DNA of 64,000 nt from JAAXIE01 sp965263155 (GTDB lineage: Bacteria; Chloroflexota; Dehalococcoidia; Lucifugimonadales; JAAXIE01): positions 434,001 to 498,000 of the forward strand of contig OZ253586.1 of the NCBI GenBank assembly GCA_965263155.1, given 5' to 3'. The notes under the pieces were generated by a model, which saw only the letters and a list, made by a program, of their open reading frames with translations, did no database searches and had not been told where the DNA came from. Shown here piece after piece: positions 25,531 through 34,924 of this stretch. Position 1 is the stretch's first letter. Each line of letters begins with the position of its first letter. The translations under genes were made by a program, and so were the position numbers.

Positions 25531-28038
25531 TCAGAGTGACCTGACGGCATCCTCGATGGCGGAGGTGGCTTCTTGGTAGTCCGTTCCCGGCGGGAAACTC
25601 AGGGGCTTGCCGAAGCATACCTCCACACTGCCGCGCTTGAGGAAGGGGAGCCGCTTCGGTGCCCCCAGCCTATGGACATGTAGACGCAAGGGCACAACGG
25701 GAATGCTCCCTTCGACCGCCACGAGACCGGTGCCGTGCATAAAGGGCTTGATCGGCCCGCCGACTGTTAGCTCACCCTCTGGATACATCAGCACCGACCA
25801 GCCGTTATCCATGATCTTGCCCATGTTCTCCAAGCTGGGCCTCACCGAGCCCTCGCGCGCCACAGGGAAAGCATTCCCTAAGAGAGGGTTTACTATCCAC
25901 CAGACGGGGTTCTTCCACAGGTCTGCCGCCCCCGCCACGGCCATGCGCCGACGCCATATCAGGGGGATGGCCTTGATGATTAGCGGGTTGTCCATACCTA
26001 AGTTATGGTTGGACGCGAAGAGCACCGGCCCAGTGACGTCCGAGAGGTTCTCCCGACCCGTCACCTTCAGGCCGTAGGAAACCGCTATCAAGGGGAAGAT
26101 GATGGCTCGCTGCAGGAAGCCACGAGTCATGCGGCACCACCACCGCATTCCCCAACCGGGGAACCTCATCATTGGCGGGTTCTTCGACCCCTCCTCCACC
26201 AAGGCGGCCAACTGCTTGACCGTCGTATCCGAGCTAACCTGACCCTCATCCATGTAGACGCCCAACTCGGCCTCGATGGCCGAAAGGAGCTCCACCCGGC
26301 CCAAGGAGTCCAGCTTCAGATCATCACCCAGCTTGGCGTGGTCCTGTACGTCGACCACGTCAGCCTTGCTAACCTCGGCGATGATGTGCACAAGGCTCCG
26401 CGGGCCGCCTGACGTGCTGCCTCCCGATGGCGCTGTGGCAGGGGCATCCTGCTGTATCCTGCCAAGGATGGTGTCAATGACCACCTGCTTCTTCACCTTG
26501 AGTGTGTGGGTGCGGGGGAAGTCCTCCTGTCCCCAGACGGTGAAACCGCCAATGCGCTGTTGTTCCGACAGTTGACCGTTGGTCCAAGCCACTGCGTCTT
26601 GGGCCGCCTCGGGGTCGTCTAGGATGATGGCCGCGTGCACCTCGACCGCCAACCCCTTCTCCAGACCCACTACGGTTGCGTCGGTGACATGGGGATGCTT
26701 GGTGAGCACCGCTTGGATGTCTTCAGGGAAGACGTTCTGGCCGCTCGGGAGGACAATCATGTCCTTCATACGTCCTTTGATGTGGAGGAACCCCTCCTCG
26801 TCGAAGTGCCCCAAGTCTCCCGTCTTGTACCACTCGCCGTCGAAAGCCTTGGCGGTTTCCTCCGGGGCTTGCCAGTAGCCGGGGGTAACGTTCTCACCCC
26901 GCACCAGTATCTCGCCCTCGCTGCTGATTTGGACTTCGACGTTGGGCAGCGGGCGGCCAGTGGAGTCGGGACGTCGCTCCGTCAGACTTTGATTGCTGAT
27001 GACAGGAGACGCCTCGGTAGTACCGTAGCCCTGCACGATTTTCACGCCCAGCGACTCCCACTTGCGTGCTAGGTCGCCGTCCAATGCCGCACCGCCGGAG
27101 ACGATGAAGTCGAGCTTGCCTCCGAAGCGCCGGTGCACTTGGGCGAAAAGGTACCGCCGAAGTGGGAAGGGCGTCTTCACCGCTATGGCCATGAGCTTGT
27201 TCCACAAGGCTTGCTTACCCTGCCGCGCAACCTCCCGCTCGATGCCGTTCATCAGCAACTCCAACCCTTGCGGGACGAGGAGCATGATGGTGGTCCTACG
27301 CTCGCGCATGGTGCGTGACAGCACTGTGGGCTGGCGGCTGGTGGGGTAGGTGATGCTGGCCCCGGAGTGGAGGGCGATGAAGAGTCCGCCCATCTGCTCG
27401 TACATATGGCTCAAGGGAAGTATGGAGAGGAGCCTGCTGGAGGGCTTGCACGATATGTATTGGGTAACGCCTTCGATGTTGGCCGTCAGGTTCCGGTGGG
27501 TAACCATGACGCCCTTGGGGTCGCCCGTTGTGCCCGACGTGAACATAATTTCCGCGAGGTCGTTGGGACCGATTTCCACATCCTCAGGTGCGGGCAGGTC
27601 GGTTATGGCGGCCTCCAGCTCCTCGAAGGTTATCTCGGGAACCCCTAGGTCCACGCCTTCCTTCGGAGTTAATCGGGAGGTGAAGGCCAGCTTGGGTTCC
27701 GTACGGGATGCCACTCGCATCACATAGTCTGGTGCACTGCGGAGGTCTAGGGGTACCGCGATGATGCCTGCCCTGAGACAGCCGAAGAAAATCAGCACCC
27801 AATGTGGCGAGTTCGGGCCCCAGATGATGACTTGGTCTCCTTTGACCAGACCACGGCGCTGGAGCAGGGTCGCCACCTGCCCCGACTCCCTCCATAGCCG
27901 CGAGTAGGACCAGCGGATGTACCGGAAGGCAGGCTTGAACAGAAGGGCATCGCGAGAACCGTACCTGTCCACGGCTCGCCGGAGAAAGTCGATAACGGTC
28001 GCGCCTGCCGTGGTGCCAGACACGCGGGCCTGACTCAT
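25531..28038 (-). CDS. AMP-dependent acyl ligase - ACP - PlsC acyltransferase fusion
   Basis: The 835-residue protein joins three domains. Residues about 10-525 are an acyl-adenylating enzyme with MFTSGTTGDPKG near 168 and GWYKTGD-like EWYKTGDLGHFDEEG near 400. Residues about 550-625 form an acyl carrier domain with the phosphopantetheine serine in LKLDSLGRVELL. Residues about 640-835 are an acyltransferase with H-x4-D in NHNLGMDN and MYPEG. It could activate a free fatty acid, load it on its own carrier and pass it to a lysophospholipid. E. coli Aas has the ligase and acyltransferase in the opposite order and no ACP. ATG 28038 follows GGAGG. The MBL gene lies just upstream on the same strand. 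Confidence 0.88.
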   Translation of the reverse strand: MSQARVSGTTAGATVIDFLRRAVDRYGSRDALLFKPAFRYIRWSYSRLWRESGQVATLLQRRGLVKGDQVIIWGPNSPHWVLIFFGCLRAGIIAVPLDLRSAPDYVMRVASRTEPKLAFTSRLTPKEGVDLGVPEITFEELEAAITDLPAPEDVEIGPNDLAEIMFTSGTTGDPKGVMVTHRNLTANIEGVTQYISCKPSSRLLSILPLSHMYEQMGGLFIALHSGASITYPTSRQPTVLSRTMRERRTTIMLLVPQGLELLMNGIEREVARQGKQALWNKLMAIAVKTPFPLRRYLFAQVHRRFGGKLDFIVSGGAALDGDLARKWESLGVKIVQGYGTTEASPVISNQSLTERRPDSTGRPLPNVEVQISSEGEILVRGENVTPGYWQAPEETAKAFDGEWYKTGDLGHFDEEGFLHIKGRMKDMIVLPSGQNVFPEDIQAVLTKHPHVTDATVVGLEKGLAVEVHAAIILDDPEAAQDAVAWTNGQLSEQQRIGGFTVWGQEDFPRTHTLKVKKQVVIDTILGRIQQDAPATAPSGGSTSGGPRSLVHIIAEVSKADVVDVQDHAKLGDDLKLDSLGRVELLSAIEAELGVYMDEGQVSSDTTVKQLAALVEEGSKNPPMMRFPGWGMRWWCRMTRGFLQRAIIFPLIAVSYGLKVTGRENLSDVTGPVLFASNHNLGMDNPLIIKAIPLIWRRRMAVAGAADLWKNPVWWIVNPLLGNAFPVAREGSVRPSLENMGKIMDNGWSVLMYPEGELTVGGPIKPFMHGTGLVAVEGSIPVVPLRLHVHRLGAPKRLPFLKRGSVEVCFGKPLSFPPGTDYQEATSAIEDAVRSL

Positions 28039-28056
28039 GGAAACCTCCTAGCCGGT

Positions 28057-28767
28057 TCAGTTGATACGTCGCTGCAGAAGCTCCCAGAGGGCTTTTCGTG
28101 GCTCGTTCCGCATGGGCGGAAAGTGGCTAAAGCAGATGGTATCGAAGTCCAAGTCCAGAAGTTTTTCCAGCGAGCGCAGTGCCTCCTCAGGTTGCTGGGT
28201 GACCCCTGGGGCTGGCGGGTAGAGTCTCCTGCCGAACTTGTACTGCAGGGCATCGCCGACGATAACGACCCGCTTCTGCGGCAGGTGCAGGCCGATGCTG
28301 CCGGGCGTGTGCCCAGGCAAGTGCACCACCCGCACCTCTGTGCCGAAGGGCAGCAGGTCCCCGTCCTCGATGCGGTCTTTCACGGGCACAGGGCCGCCCA
28401 TGAGTCTGTTCAGGACGCTCCATCCCACTGGCCCGACCACTTTCCATTGCAGGGGGTTCGGAGCAGGTGTAGTGCCCTCTATAATGTCGGCCTCCAGCGG
28501 GTGGGTGGCAACGACGGCACCCCTGCCTGCCACCAGTTCCGCCAAGCCGCCCGAGTGGTCGGGATGGGCATGGGTGATGACCACCTTCCCGAGTTGGTCC
28601 AGCGAACGGCCCAGCTTCTTCAAGCCCTGCGCGATTGCCCGCGAACTGCCACCTAACCCAGCATCCACAAGCATCAAGTCGTCACCCTCGGCCAGCACGG
28701 TAACCCGAGCGCCGATGGCCCGTACCTGGAAAACACCGTCGGTAATTTGTATCGGTTTGCTGAACAT
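28057..28767 (-). CDS. MBL-fold metallo-hydrolase
   Basis: The 236-residue protein has the metallo-beta-lactamase metal motif THAHPDHSGG (H-x-H-x-DH near residue 65), a later HLPGHTPGSIG and VIVGDAL, and a final FSHFPP. These are ligands for a two-zinc hydrolase. The family includes glyoxalase II-like thioesterases, which would suit the acyl-ligase gene 18 nt downstream, but the substrate is not visible. I chose ATG 28767, where family sequence begins; the frame stays open far upstream without similarity. Confidence 0.85.
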   Translation of the reverse strand: MFSKPIQITDGVFQVRAIGARVTVLAEGDDLMLVDAGLGGSSRAIAQGLKKLGRSLDQLGKVVITHAHPDHSGGLAELVAGRGAVVATHPLEADIIEGTTPAPNPLQWKVVGPVGWSVLNRLMGGPVPVKDRIEDGDLLPFGTEVRVVHLPGHTPGSIGLHLPQKRVVIVGDALQYKFGRRLYPPAPGVTQQPEEALRSLEKLLDLDFDTICFSHFPPMRNEPRKALWELLQRRIN

Positions 28768-28876
28768 TCCCAATACCCTTGCGCGATAGTGTCCCACACA
28801 GTTTGCGGCCGGTCTAGCGGTCACCGGGGACCGAGGGCCGTCATGTCTGTCCCCCGCCACGTCTGGTATCATAGCT

Positions 28877-29320
28877 ATGATGGCCAGCGAGACCTTTCCC
28901 GAATTGCTGGAGCACGCGCTCCCTCCCTTGCTCACCTTGGCGGTATTGGCGGCGCTCTTCCTGCCGTTATTCGGACCGCTGCTGGACCACCATTTCACTG
29001 AGAGGCAGCCAGTGCATGCCCACATCTACCTCGACGGCACCGCACGCGCGCACCTGCACTCCCACGAGACCTATGAACATCACTGGCTACAACCACGTAA
29101 CGGCACTTACGGCGTCAGCAGGCTAACCGAAAACGTGGTTGTCCTGAACGACAGCCATGGGGTTGGTTTGGGGCCCACAGGGACACCCGCGTACTTGCAC
29201 CAAGTTGCACGGCTTGTGTTCGAGCCAGCGGGCGAGCCAGACAGGTTCGCTCTCTCCCACGACAACGCTTTCCCCATGGATGCGACCATCCCAACGCCCA
29301 AGAAACCTCCCCGAGCCTAG
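28877..29320 (+). CDS. hypothetical membrane-anchored, His-containing protein
   Basis: The 147-residue protein has one N-terminal helix (LLTLAVLAALFLPLFGPLL). An exposed domain follows with clustered histidines (LDHHFTERQ, HAHIYLDG, HLHSHETYEHH). This may bind copper or another metal outside the cell. No family recognised. It is divergent from the MBL gene and leads towards the copper-type genes on the same strand. Confidence 0.6.
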   Translation: MMASETFPELLEHALPPLLTLAVLAALFLPLFGPLLDHHFTERQPVHAHIYLDGTARAHLHSHETYEHHWLQPRNGTYGVSRLTENVVVLNDSHGVGLGPTGTPAYLHQVARLVFEPAGEPDRFALSHDNAFPMDATIPTPKKPPRA

Positions 29321-29445
29321 CTCCTTCTCAACGCCTACGTCGGCTGATCGGCAGCGTCCCATTCGCAACGGGTCTTTTGCGCTCTGCGACCAAGCGAAGC
29401 CTGCCGGTCGACGACACGTTGGCCTAATTGTTGAAAGGAGCATCG

Positions 29446-30288
29446 ATGAGACCGTTTTCCCAGAGAATAATATGGCTTGTGCCTACGATGTTGACCGTAT
29501 TGGGCTTGACCCTAGGCACGGCATTGGCCCATGAAGGACGAGAAGTTGGCGAATACAGGTTCAACGTCGGCTGGGTCGACGAGCCCGCATACGAGGGCTT
29601 CAAGAACGGCGTGGAAGTGCGCGTCACCAAGGTAGCACAAGGGAATGGCATGCCTTCCGAACATGCGGAGCAGAGCCTGTCAACCAACGAGGAGGGCGAC
29701 CACCACGGCGACGACGAAAATGACTCATCAATGAGTGAAGGCGAAGGCCATGATCAGGACGCCTCTGTCGGCATGTCCATGGGCCAAGAAATGGGAGGCC
29801 AACACGGAGGGGGCACTCCCGTGGCAAGCTTGGAAGAGACCCTCCAGGTGGAGGTGACCCATGTGACCAGCGAGGCTTCACGGGTTCTGGACCTCTATGC
29901 CGACCCCAATGAGCCCGGCCGCTACACCGGGGCCCTTATACCTACCACCGCCGGTGTGTACCAGTTCCGCGTATTCGGAGAGGTGGAAGGTACCCCTGTC
30001 GATCAAGCCTTCCTCTCGAAAGGTGCTGGGGGCGGTTTCGACGACATTCGGCCCTCCACCAGTCTGCAATTCCCGGAACAGTTGTCCGGCCCTCGCGAGC
30101 TGGCGAGCGCGGTACGGGGTGCCCTGAACACAGCCCAGCAAGCGCAGGATGCGGCCTTGGCAGCGTCCTCAGAGGATGACAATGACGGCTCGGACGCTAG
30201 CATCCTGACCATAGTGGCGATTGTCCTAGGCGCTCTGGGCCTTGCCTCGGGTGTTGGGGGCGCAGTGTTTGCCCTGAAGAGGAGATAG
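29446..30288 (+). CDS. exported His/Met/acid-rich protein with C-terminal anchor
   Basis: The 280-residue protein has a signal peptide cleaved after TALA and a domain starting HEGREVGEYRFNVGWVDEP. A low-complexity part rich in His, Met, Asp and Glu spans about 70-125. A second beta-rich region follows, and the C-terminus is one membrane helix ending LKRR. The order fits a cell-surface metal-binding protein. ATG 29446 follows AAAGGAG. The CopC/CopD gene starts 11 nt after its stop, so they are probably one operon. Confidence 0.7.
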   Translation: MRPFSQRIIWLVPTMLTVLGLTLGTALAHEGREVGEYRFNVGWVDEPAYEGFKNGVEVRVTKVAQGNGMPSEHAEQSLSTNEEGDHHGDDENDSSMSEGEGHDQDASVGMSMGQEMGGQHGGGTPVASLEETLQVEVTHVTSEASRVLDLYADPNEPGRYTGALIPTTAGVYQFRVFGEVEGTPVDQAFLSKGAGGGFDDIRPSTSLQFPEQLSGPRELASAVRGALNTAQQAQDAALAASSEDDNDGSDASILTIVAIVLGALGLASGVGGAVFALKRR

Positions 30289-30298
30289 TCTACTCCGT

Positions 30299-32557
30299 AT
30301 GAGGAAGGGTCTGGCTGCGCTTCTGCTGGTAGTGGCAGTGCTGTGGGCTAGCGTCGCCGCACACACGGAGACAGCGTTCGGCCACGCCAATCAAGCGCGC
30401 TCGGCGCCTTCTCCCGACTCGGTGCTGGAGGAGGCTCCGACGCGCGTCGCCGTGTGGTTCACCGAACCCATCGAGCCGGCCCTGAGCGACATGCGCGTCC
30501 TCGATTCCCAAGGGGTTAGGGTTGACGACGGCGAGAGCCTTGTCGACCCTGCCGACGGAACGGCGATGTCCGTCGGCCTGAAGCCTCTTCCCGACGGGAC
30601 GTACACCGTCGCTTGGAAGAACGTCTCCACTATCGATGGCCATTTGGTGCGTGGCTCCTTCTTCTTCTCCGTAGGGGAGCCCATCAGCGGGGCCTTGCTG
30701 GAAGCCCCAAGCTCGCCCCTGCTCCAGTCTCCTGTCGAGCCAGTGCTGCGTTGGTTGTTGCTGCTCAGTATCCTCACCATGGTGGGGGGATTGGTGTTCG
30801 ACCTGCTGGTCTCGCGGCCAGTGCTCTTCGCTAGGCCAGCCGACCCACCGCTGCGAGATCTGGGAAACCAACTGGCCTCCCGCTCCCACGAGTTGCTATG
30901 GGTAGCCATAGCCGTTTTCCTCACGGCATCGGTGGCCCAACTGCTGCTGCAAACTTCTAGCGCCCGCGACGCATCGATTCTCAGCGTCTTGGGAAGCCCC
31001 GTCTGGTCGATGCTGACGGACACCGAGTGGGGGCGCATTTGGGTGTAGCGCGTCCTCACGGCCGCGGGATTCGCACTAAGCGTGGCCTCGCTGACAGTTG
31101 CAGCCCGCCGTACCGACCCTGGGCATGGAGGCAGCCGCCTGCACCTCGCCATCCGCCTGCTGGCGATTGGCTTCGGAGGCGCGGCTTTGTGGACCCTCAG
31201 CCTCACTAGTCACGGCGCGGCCACGGCTGGTATCCGTTGGGCAAGTCTGTCGGTGGACTACATTCACTTGGGAGCTTCAGCGTTCTGGGTGGGGGCCCTC
31301 TTCCACTTGGCTCTGGGTATCCCGTTGGTCTTCCGGAGCTTGACGCCCGACCAGCGAACAGCATGCCTCTCAGCCACATTGCCCCGCTTCTCGGTGATTG
31401 CGGCCCTCAGCGTTGTCGTTCTCATCGCGACGGGCCTGTTCAGCGCGTGGGCACAGGTCACCATACTTCCCGCCTTGGAAACCCCCTATGGCCTGACTCT
31501 TCTGGTCAAGCTGGCAATCGTTGTTCCAATCCTAGCCTTGGGAGCTTTGAACCTCATATGGGTGCGTCCCAACCTGTCGCGACGCGACCACGTAGGGTCT
31601 TACCTGCGGTGGTTCGTCTTGAGTGAGGCTGTCCTAGCAGTGCTGGTGCTGGCGTCGGTGAGTGTCCTCACCAGTTTGGAGCCGGCGCGGCAGGTGGCAG
31701 GGCGCGAGGGCAAGGGTGTCTACGAGTCGAAGGTGTTTCAAGACATGGTGGAAGGGACGCGCATCCGCTTGGACGTCAAGCCCGCACGTGTTGGTCCCAA
31801 CAGCCTCACCGTTTCGCTAAAGGACCGGCTCGGCATCCCCATGTCCAACGCATCCGACGTATCGGTGTTGCTCACCTACATCGGTGCCGACCTAGACGAA
31901 AACACTGTATCGGCCGCGCCCTTGGGGGATGGTGTCTATGTGCTGGAAGGGAGTCAATTGAGCATCGCCGGTATATGGCAGGCCGAATTGACTGTCCGTC
32001 GGCCCGACGGCTTCGATGCCCGCACCGCCTTCCGTTTCGAGGCAGCATCCTCAGGCGCGGGAGGGAGCGCCCTGATCACTCCCGCGCCCGATACGGCCCG
32101 TTCCCTTATCGGCATCGGATTGGCTGGACTCGGCTTTGTGTTCGCCATGGTAGCCCTGCCCTTGGGGGGGCGAAACATCCGAGAGGGCGCGGCCGTGCTG
32201 GCGCCGGGAGTTGACGCGTTCCTAGTAGGAGTATTCGTGCTGTTCACCGGGGGAGACGAGCAACTGCGCAACCCCTTCCCGCCCACGCCGGAGTCTCTTC
32301 AGGCTGGCGAGGCCTCCTACCTGCAGAACTGCCAGACCTGTCACGGGGCGGCGGGCAGAGGCGATGGTCCGGCTGCGCTAGGCCTGACGCCACCGCCGGC
32401 AGACCTCGTGGCACATGTGCCCCTACACCCGGAGCGTGCTCTCTTCCGCTTCATCCACGACGGTATCCCCAATACGGCAATGGCGCCCTTGGGCTCGCGG
32501 ATGACCGATGACGAGATATGGCATGTGGTGAACCACATCAAGACCTTGGGCCCTTGA
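30299..32557 (+). pseudogene. CopC-CopD-cytochrome c fusion interrupted by in-frame TAG
   Basis: One frame of 753 codons encodes a signal peptide, a CopC copper-binding domain starting HANQARSAPSPDSVLEEAP, and a CopD/YcnJ-type membrane part with about eight helices. A beta domain follows, then a C-terminal cytochrome c with CQTCHGAAGRGDGPAALG. TAG at 31046-31048 falls inside the membrane part, between GRIWV and RVLTAAGFALS. No frame changes there and both sides are typical CopD sequence. A CAG or AAG to TAG change or a sequencing error is most likely. GTG 31082 could restart the second part. The fusion would handle copper import and link to electron transfer. Confidence 0.8.
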
Positions 32558-32574
32558 AGGAGGGAGGGCGCAGA

Positions 32575-33138
32575 TTACTCCAAGGGGGAAGGCAAAGGGT
32601 CGTTCTCGCTGACGAGATCCTGCGACTCCCGGATGTAAAACCCCAGCTTGGTCTTGTCGCCCCATAGGCTTTTGACGTGGGTGAGCACTGCCACTATCTC
32701 GTCGCGGCCCAATACATCGCCGAAAGCAGGCATACCGCTCTTGAAGTTGGGCACCGTAGGGCTTTCCTGTATCTTCCCGCCTTGGCTGACGACGCGATAT
32801 AGAAACCCGTCCCCGTGGTGCCAAGTATGCCCATCTCCGTTGAGCGGCGGGGCTGGCAACACGCCGTCGGCCTTGGGAATATGCCAGTTGGGTTGCCCTT
32901 GACCCATATCGCCATGGCAGGCGGAGCAGTTGGCGGCGAACACCCGCTGCCCTAGGGGCGACGCCTCGGCAGGAGGCAGGGTCCCAGTCGGAGTCGGGGT
33001 GTCAGTGGGAGTCGGAGTGCCACCAGATGAGGCAGAGGAGCAGGCCAGCGCCAAGCCGAATGCCAGCGCCACCAGCGTAAGGAAGACCATCCGACGCACG
33101 TTGGCGGCCCCGCGACGCTCAGCCAGCGTCGACCTCAT
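32575..33138 (-). CDS. cytochrome c lipoprotein
   Basis: The protein has a lipoprotein signal ending LALAC, a Thr/Pro spacer (TPTPTDTPTPTG), and one cytochrome c domain with heme motif CSACH in ANCSACHGDMGQGQ. The likely axial Met is in KSGMPAFGD. It would carry electrons at the outer face of the membrane. The start is uncertain: ATG 33138 overlaps the methyltransferase gene by 20 nt, GTG 33099 and ATG 33090 are alternatives. It is convergent with the CopC-CopD gene and probably functions with its heme domain. Confidence 0.82.
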   Translation of the reverse strand: MRSTLAERRGAANVRRMVFLTLVALAFGLALACSSASSGGTPTPTDTPTPTGTLPPAEASPLGQRVFAANCSACHGDMGQGQPNWHIPKADGVLPAPPLNGDGHTWHHGDGFLYRVVSQGGKIQESPTVPNFKSGMPAFGDVLGRDEIVAVLTHVKSLWGDKTKLGFYIRESQDLVSENDPLPSPLE

Positions 33139-33793
33139 TGAGCTGACCGGTGGCGCAATCGTAGATGAAGCCACGCACCTGGTCTTTTAGTGGGATGAAG
33201 GGGCTGGTCAGAACATCATCGATTGCCGACCCTGATCGCTCCCTTGGCGGTCTCAGGGCTTGGCGGCCGTTGCCCGCCAAAAGCCGTCCGAATACGTCCC
33301 AACCATGGGAGAGATTGTTGCCGACAGGATCGAGGAAGCAGGATGCGATGATGGACTCGCGGCTAGCTAGCAGGCCACGCGGCTTCAACACCCGCTTCAC
33401 CTCGGCCAGCACGGCAGCGGTGTCGGCGACATGCATCAAGACAGCGTGACAATGTGCTACATCGAAGAAGTTGTCCTCGAAGAGCATGTTGGTCACATCG
33501 CCCACATGGAAGGTGGCGTTGGTGTGGCCTCCCGACTCGGCAGCCGCCCGCGCCAACTCGATCTGAGATGCCTCGGCGTCGATGCCATGTATCTCGCCGG
33601 GTTCGACGGCCCTTGCCAAGCCCATGGTGATGGTGCCTGGGCCGCAGCCGAAGTCGAGCACTCTCTGGCCGGACTTCAGGTGGGGCAACAGGTAGAAGGC
33701 ATGGGTGTCAGCGCTGCGCCGGTCGAGGAGTTGCTGGAACTCATCGCTGTATCCCATGGTGTAGCTGGAGGTGGGCGAAGGGCTCTCAGACAT
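33119..33793 (-). CDS. class I SAM-dependent methyltransferase
   Basis: The 224-residue protein has the Rossmann signature VLDFGCGPGTITMGLA (motif I, near residue 45), acidic IDAEASQIE, and a post-motif HAVLMHVADTAAVLAEVKRVLKPRG. The family of UbiE-like enzymes is usually about 270 residues; this one ends early, and after residue 180 the sequence no longer looks conserved. Neither other frame restores it. Substrate unknown. It overlaps the cytochrome gene downstream. Confidence 0.78.
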   Translation of the reverse strand: MSESPSPTSSYTMGYSDEFQQLLDRRSADTHAFYLLPHLKSGQRVLDFGCGPGTITMGLARAVEPGEIHGIDAEASQIELARAAAESGGHTNATFHVGDVTNMLFEDNFFDVAHCHAVLMHVADTAAVLAEVKRVLKPRGLLASRESIIASCFLDPVGNNLSHGWDVFGRLLAGNGRQALRPPRERSGSAIDDVLTSPFIPLKDQVRGFIYDCATGQLNEVDAG

Positions 33794-33853
33794 GGCTACA
33801 ACTCCCAGTGGGGATGTCCAGTAGTCGCGGATGCCGTTGCGGGATATTTTCCA

Positions 33854-34282
33854 TTATACAGGCCACCAATGGGCGTAGGGATTGTGGCGAGAAAGGGCTA
33901 TGCGGCGCGAGGATGCGTGCTGGGGGCGGTCCTTGGGGTCCACATCGGGGTATGGGTCCCAGCGGAAGACGGCGTCGATGACTGTCCGGGCTGCGGCATG
34001 GGGGAGGAGGGCGGTAATGATGCCCCGTGGCTCGGGGTACTCGACGGGATAAGGCTTCTCGATGTATTTGTGGAGGGCTACGAAGGTGGGGAGGCGGAAG
34101 CCAGCGCCGGCGATCTTCCTGATGAAGGCGTGGGATTGGGGAGCCGGTTGGTGGTTGGTTTTGGCGACGGCCCACTGTTCGCAGAACTCGGTGGCGTAGG
34201 GGCGAAGGCGAATGACAGTGAGTTCGAGGGCGAACTTCCGTTGGAGGACTTGGACACGGTTGCGAATCTGGCTCAGGGTCAT
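33854..34282 (-). CDS. hypothetical protein (142 aa)
   Basis: ATG 34282 has AGGAG 9 nt upstream. The protein is basic and soluble (TLSQIRNRVQVLQRKFALEL at the start, later SHAFIRKIAGAGFRLP), and no family is recognised. Repeat copy C and a terminator-like hairpin lie in its leader. Confidence 0.5.
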   Translation of the reverse strand: MTLSQIRNRVQVLQRKFALELTVIRLRPYATEFCEQWAVAKTNHQPAPQSHAFIRKIAGAGFRLPTFVALHKYIEKPYPVEYPEPRGIITALLPHAAARTVIDAVFRWDPYPDVDPKDRPQHASSRRIALSRHNPYAHWWPV

Positions 34283-34373
34283 TTTTCGATATCTCCTTTC
34301 ATTTCCGCCCATTTCCGCCCATTTCCGGTCACGAGGGGGTGTTCCGGCGGGGTTTCATGTACTTCACACTAGT

Positions 34374-34423
34374 CGTAGCTGTTGCGAGTTTTTTCGTAGC
34401 TAATTTCAGTGAAATCTGTGAAG
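34374..34423. repeat. dispersed intergenic repeat, copy C
   Basis: Starts CGTAGCTGTTGCGAG and ends GTGAAGTG. It is flanked on the left by CTTCACACT, as copy B is by TTTCACACT. In copy C, ACTTCAC before the repeat can pair with GTGAAGT at its end. Confidence 0.6.
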
Positions 34424-34540
34424 TGTGCCGCAGACGGTTCGCAGGGGACGCCGGGGTGCAAATTGGGGGTGGTGCGGGTCTCGCTTGCGGGGGATACCAA
34501 GGTGGGGGGCCTCCTTGAGAGATTTTGGCCCAAAAGAAAA

Positions 34541-34579
34541 CGCGCAGGGGGTGACCTCTTGGGGTCAGTCCCCAGCGCG
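34541..34579 (-). terminator. hairpin with T-run on the minus strand
   Basis: CGCGC/GCGCG, GGGG/CCCC and TGACC/GGTCA form a stacked stem. On the minus strand it is followed by GTTTTCTTTTG. No minus-strand gene ends here, so it may be an attenuator in the leader of the gene starting at 34282. Confidence 0.45.
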
Positions 34580-34924
34580 CTCTGTATGAGTAATGTAGAA
34601 CACATGTGTGGATTGTGTCAAGGGGAGCGGTCACTGATTCTAGGAGGCCGAGTGTCGCACGGGGCTGGCCACCTTGGGCCTGATGCTAAGCGATCGGATT
34701 GGTGCTTGCCTTCGGTGTAGCATTAGGCAGTATAGCGTGAGGGCTTATGTGGGTGCGGGGGAAGAACCCGAGTTTTAGAAGAAACGATTCCTTGAAGTAC
34801 AACCAGCAGAGCGGAAAGGCGCCGAGGCGGCCTTGGCCTCACGGGTGCAAGATGGTTCGTGGTACTAGCGGACGAGGGGAAAAGGCTTTACAGATCGATA
34901 TAAAAACCAACCGAGAGGGAGCAT

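Larger units (their letters stand above)
34283..34924. other. intergenic region with repeat C and terminator-like hairpin
   Basis: No gene is supported in these 640 nt. The region holds TTTCCGCCCA twice near 34300-34325, dispersed repeat copy C, and the hairpin at 34541-34579. The right half becomes AT-richer towards the gene at 34925. Confidence 0.5.

Noticed and set aside
31046..31048. TAG in the CopC-CopD gene as a pyrrolysine codon
   Set aside because: The position is not a known pyrrolysine site, many genes here end with TAG normally, and no pyl genes are seen.
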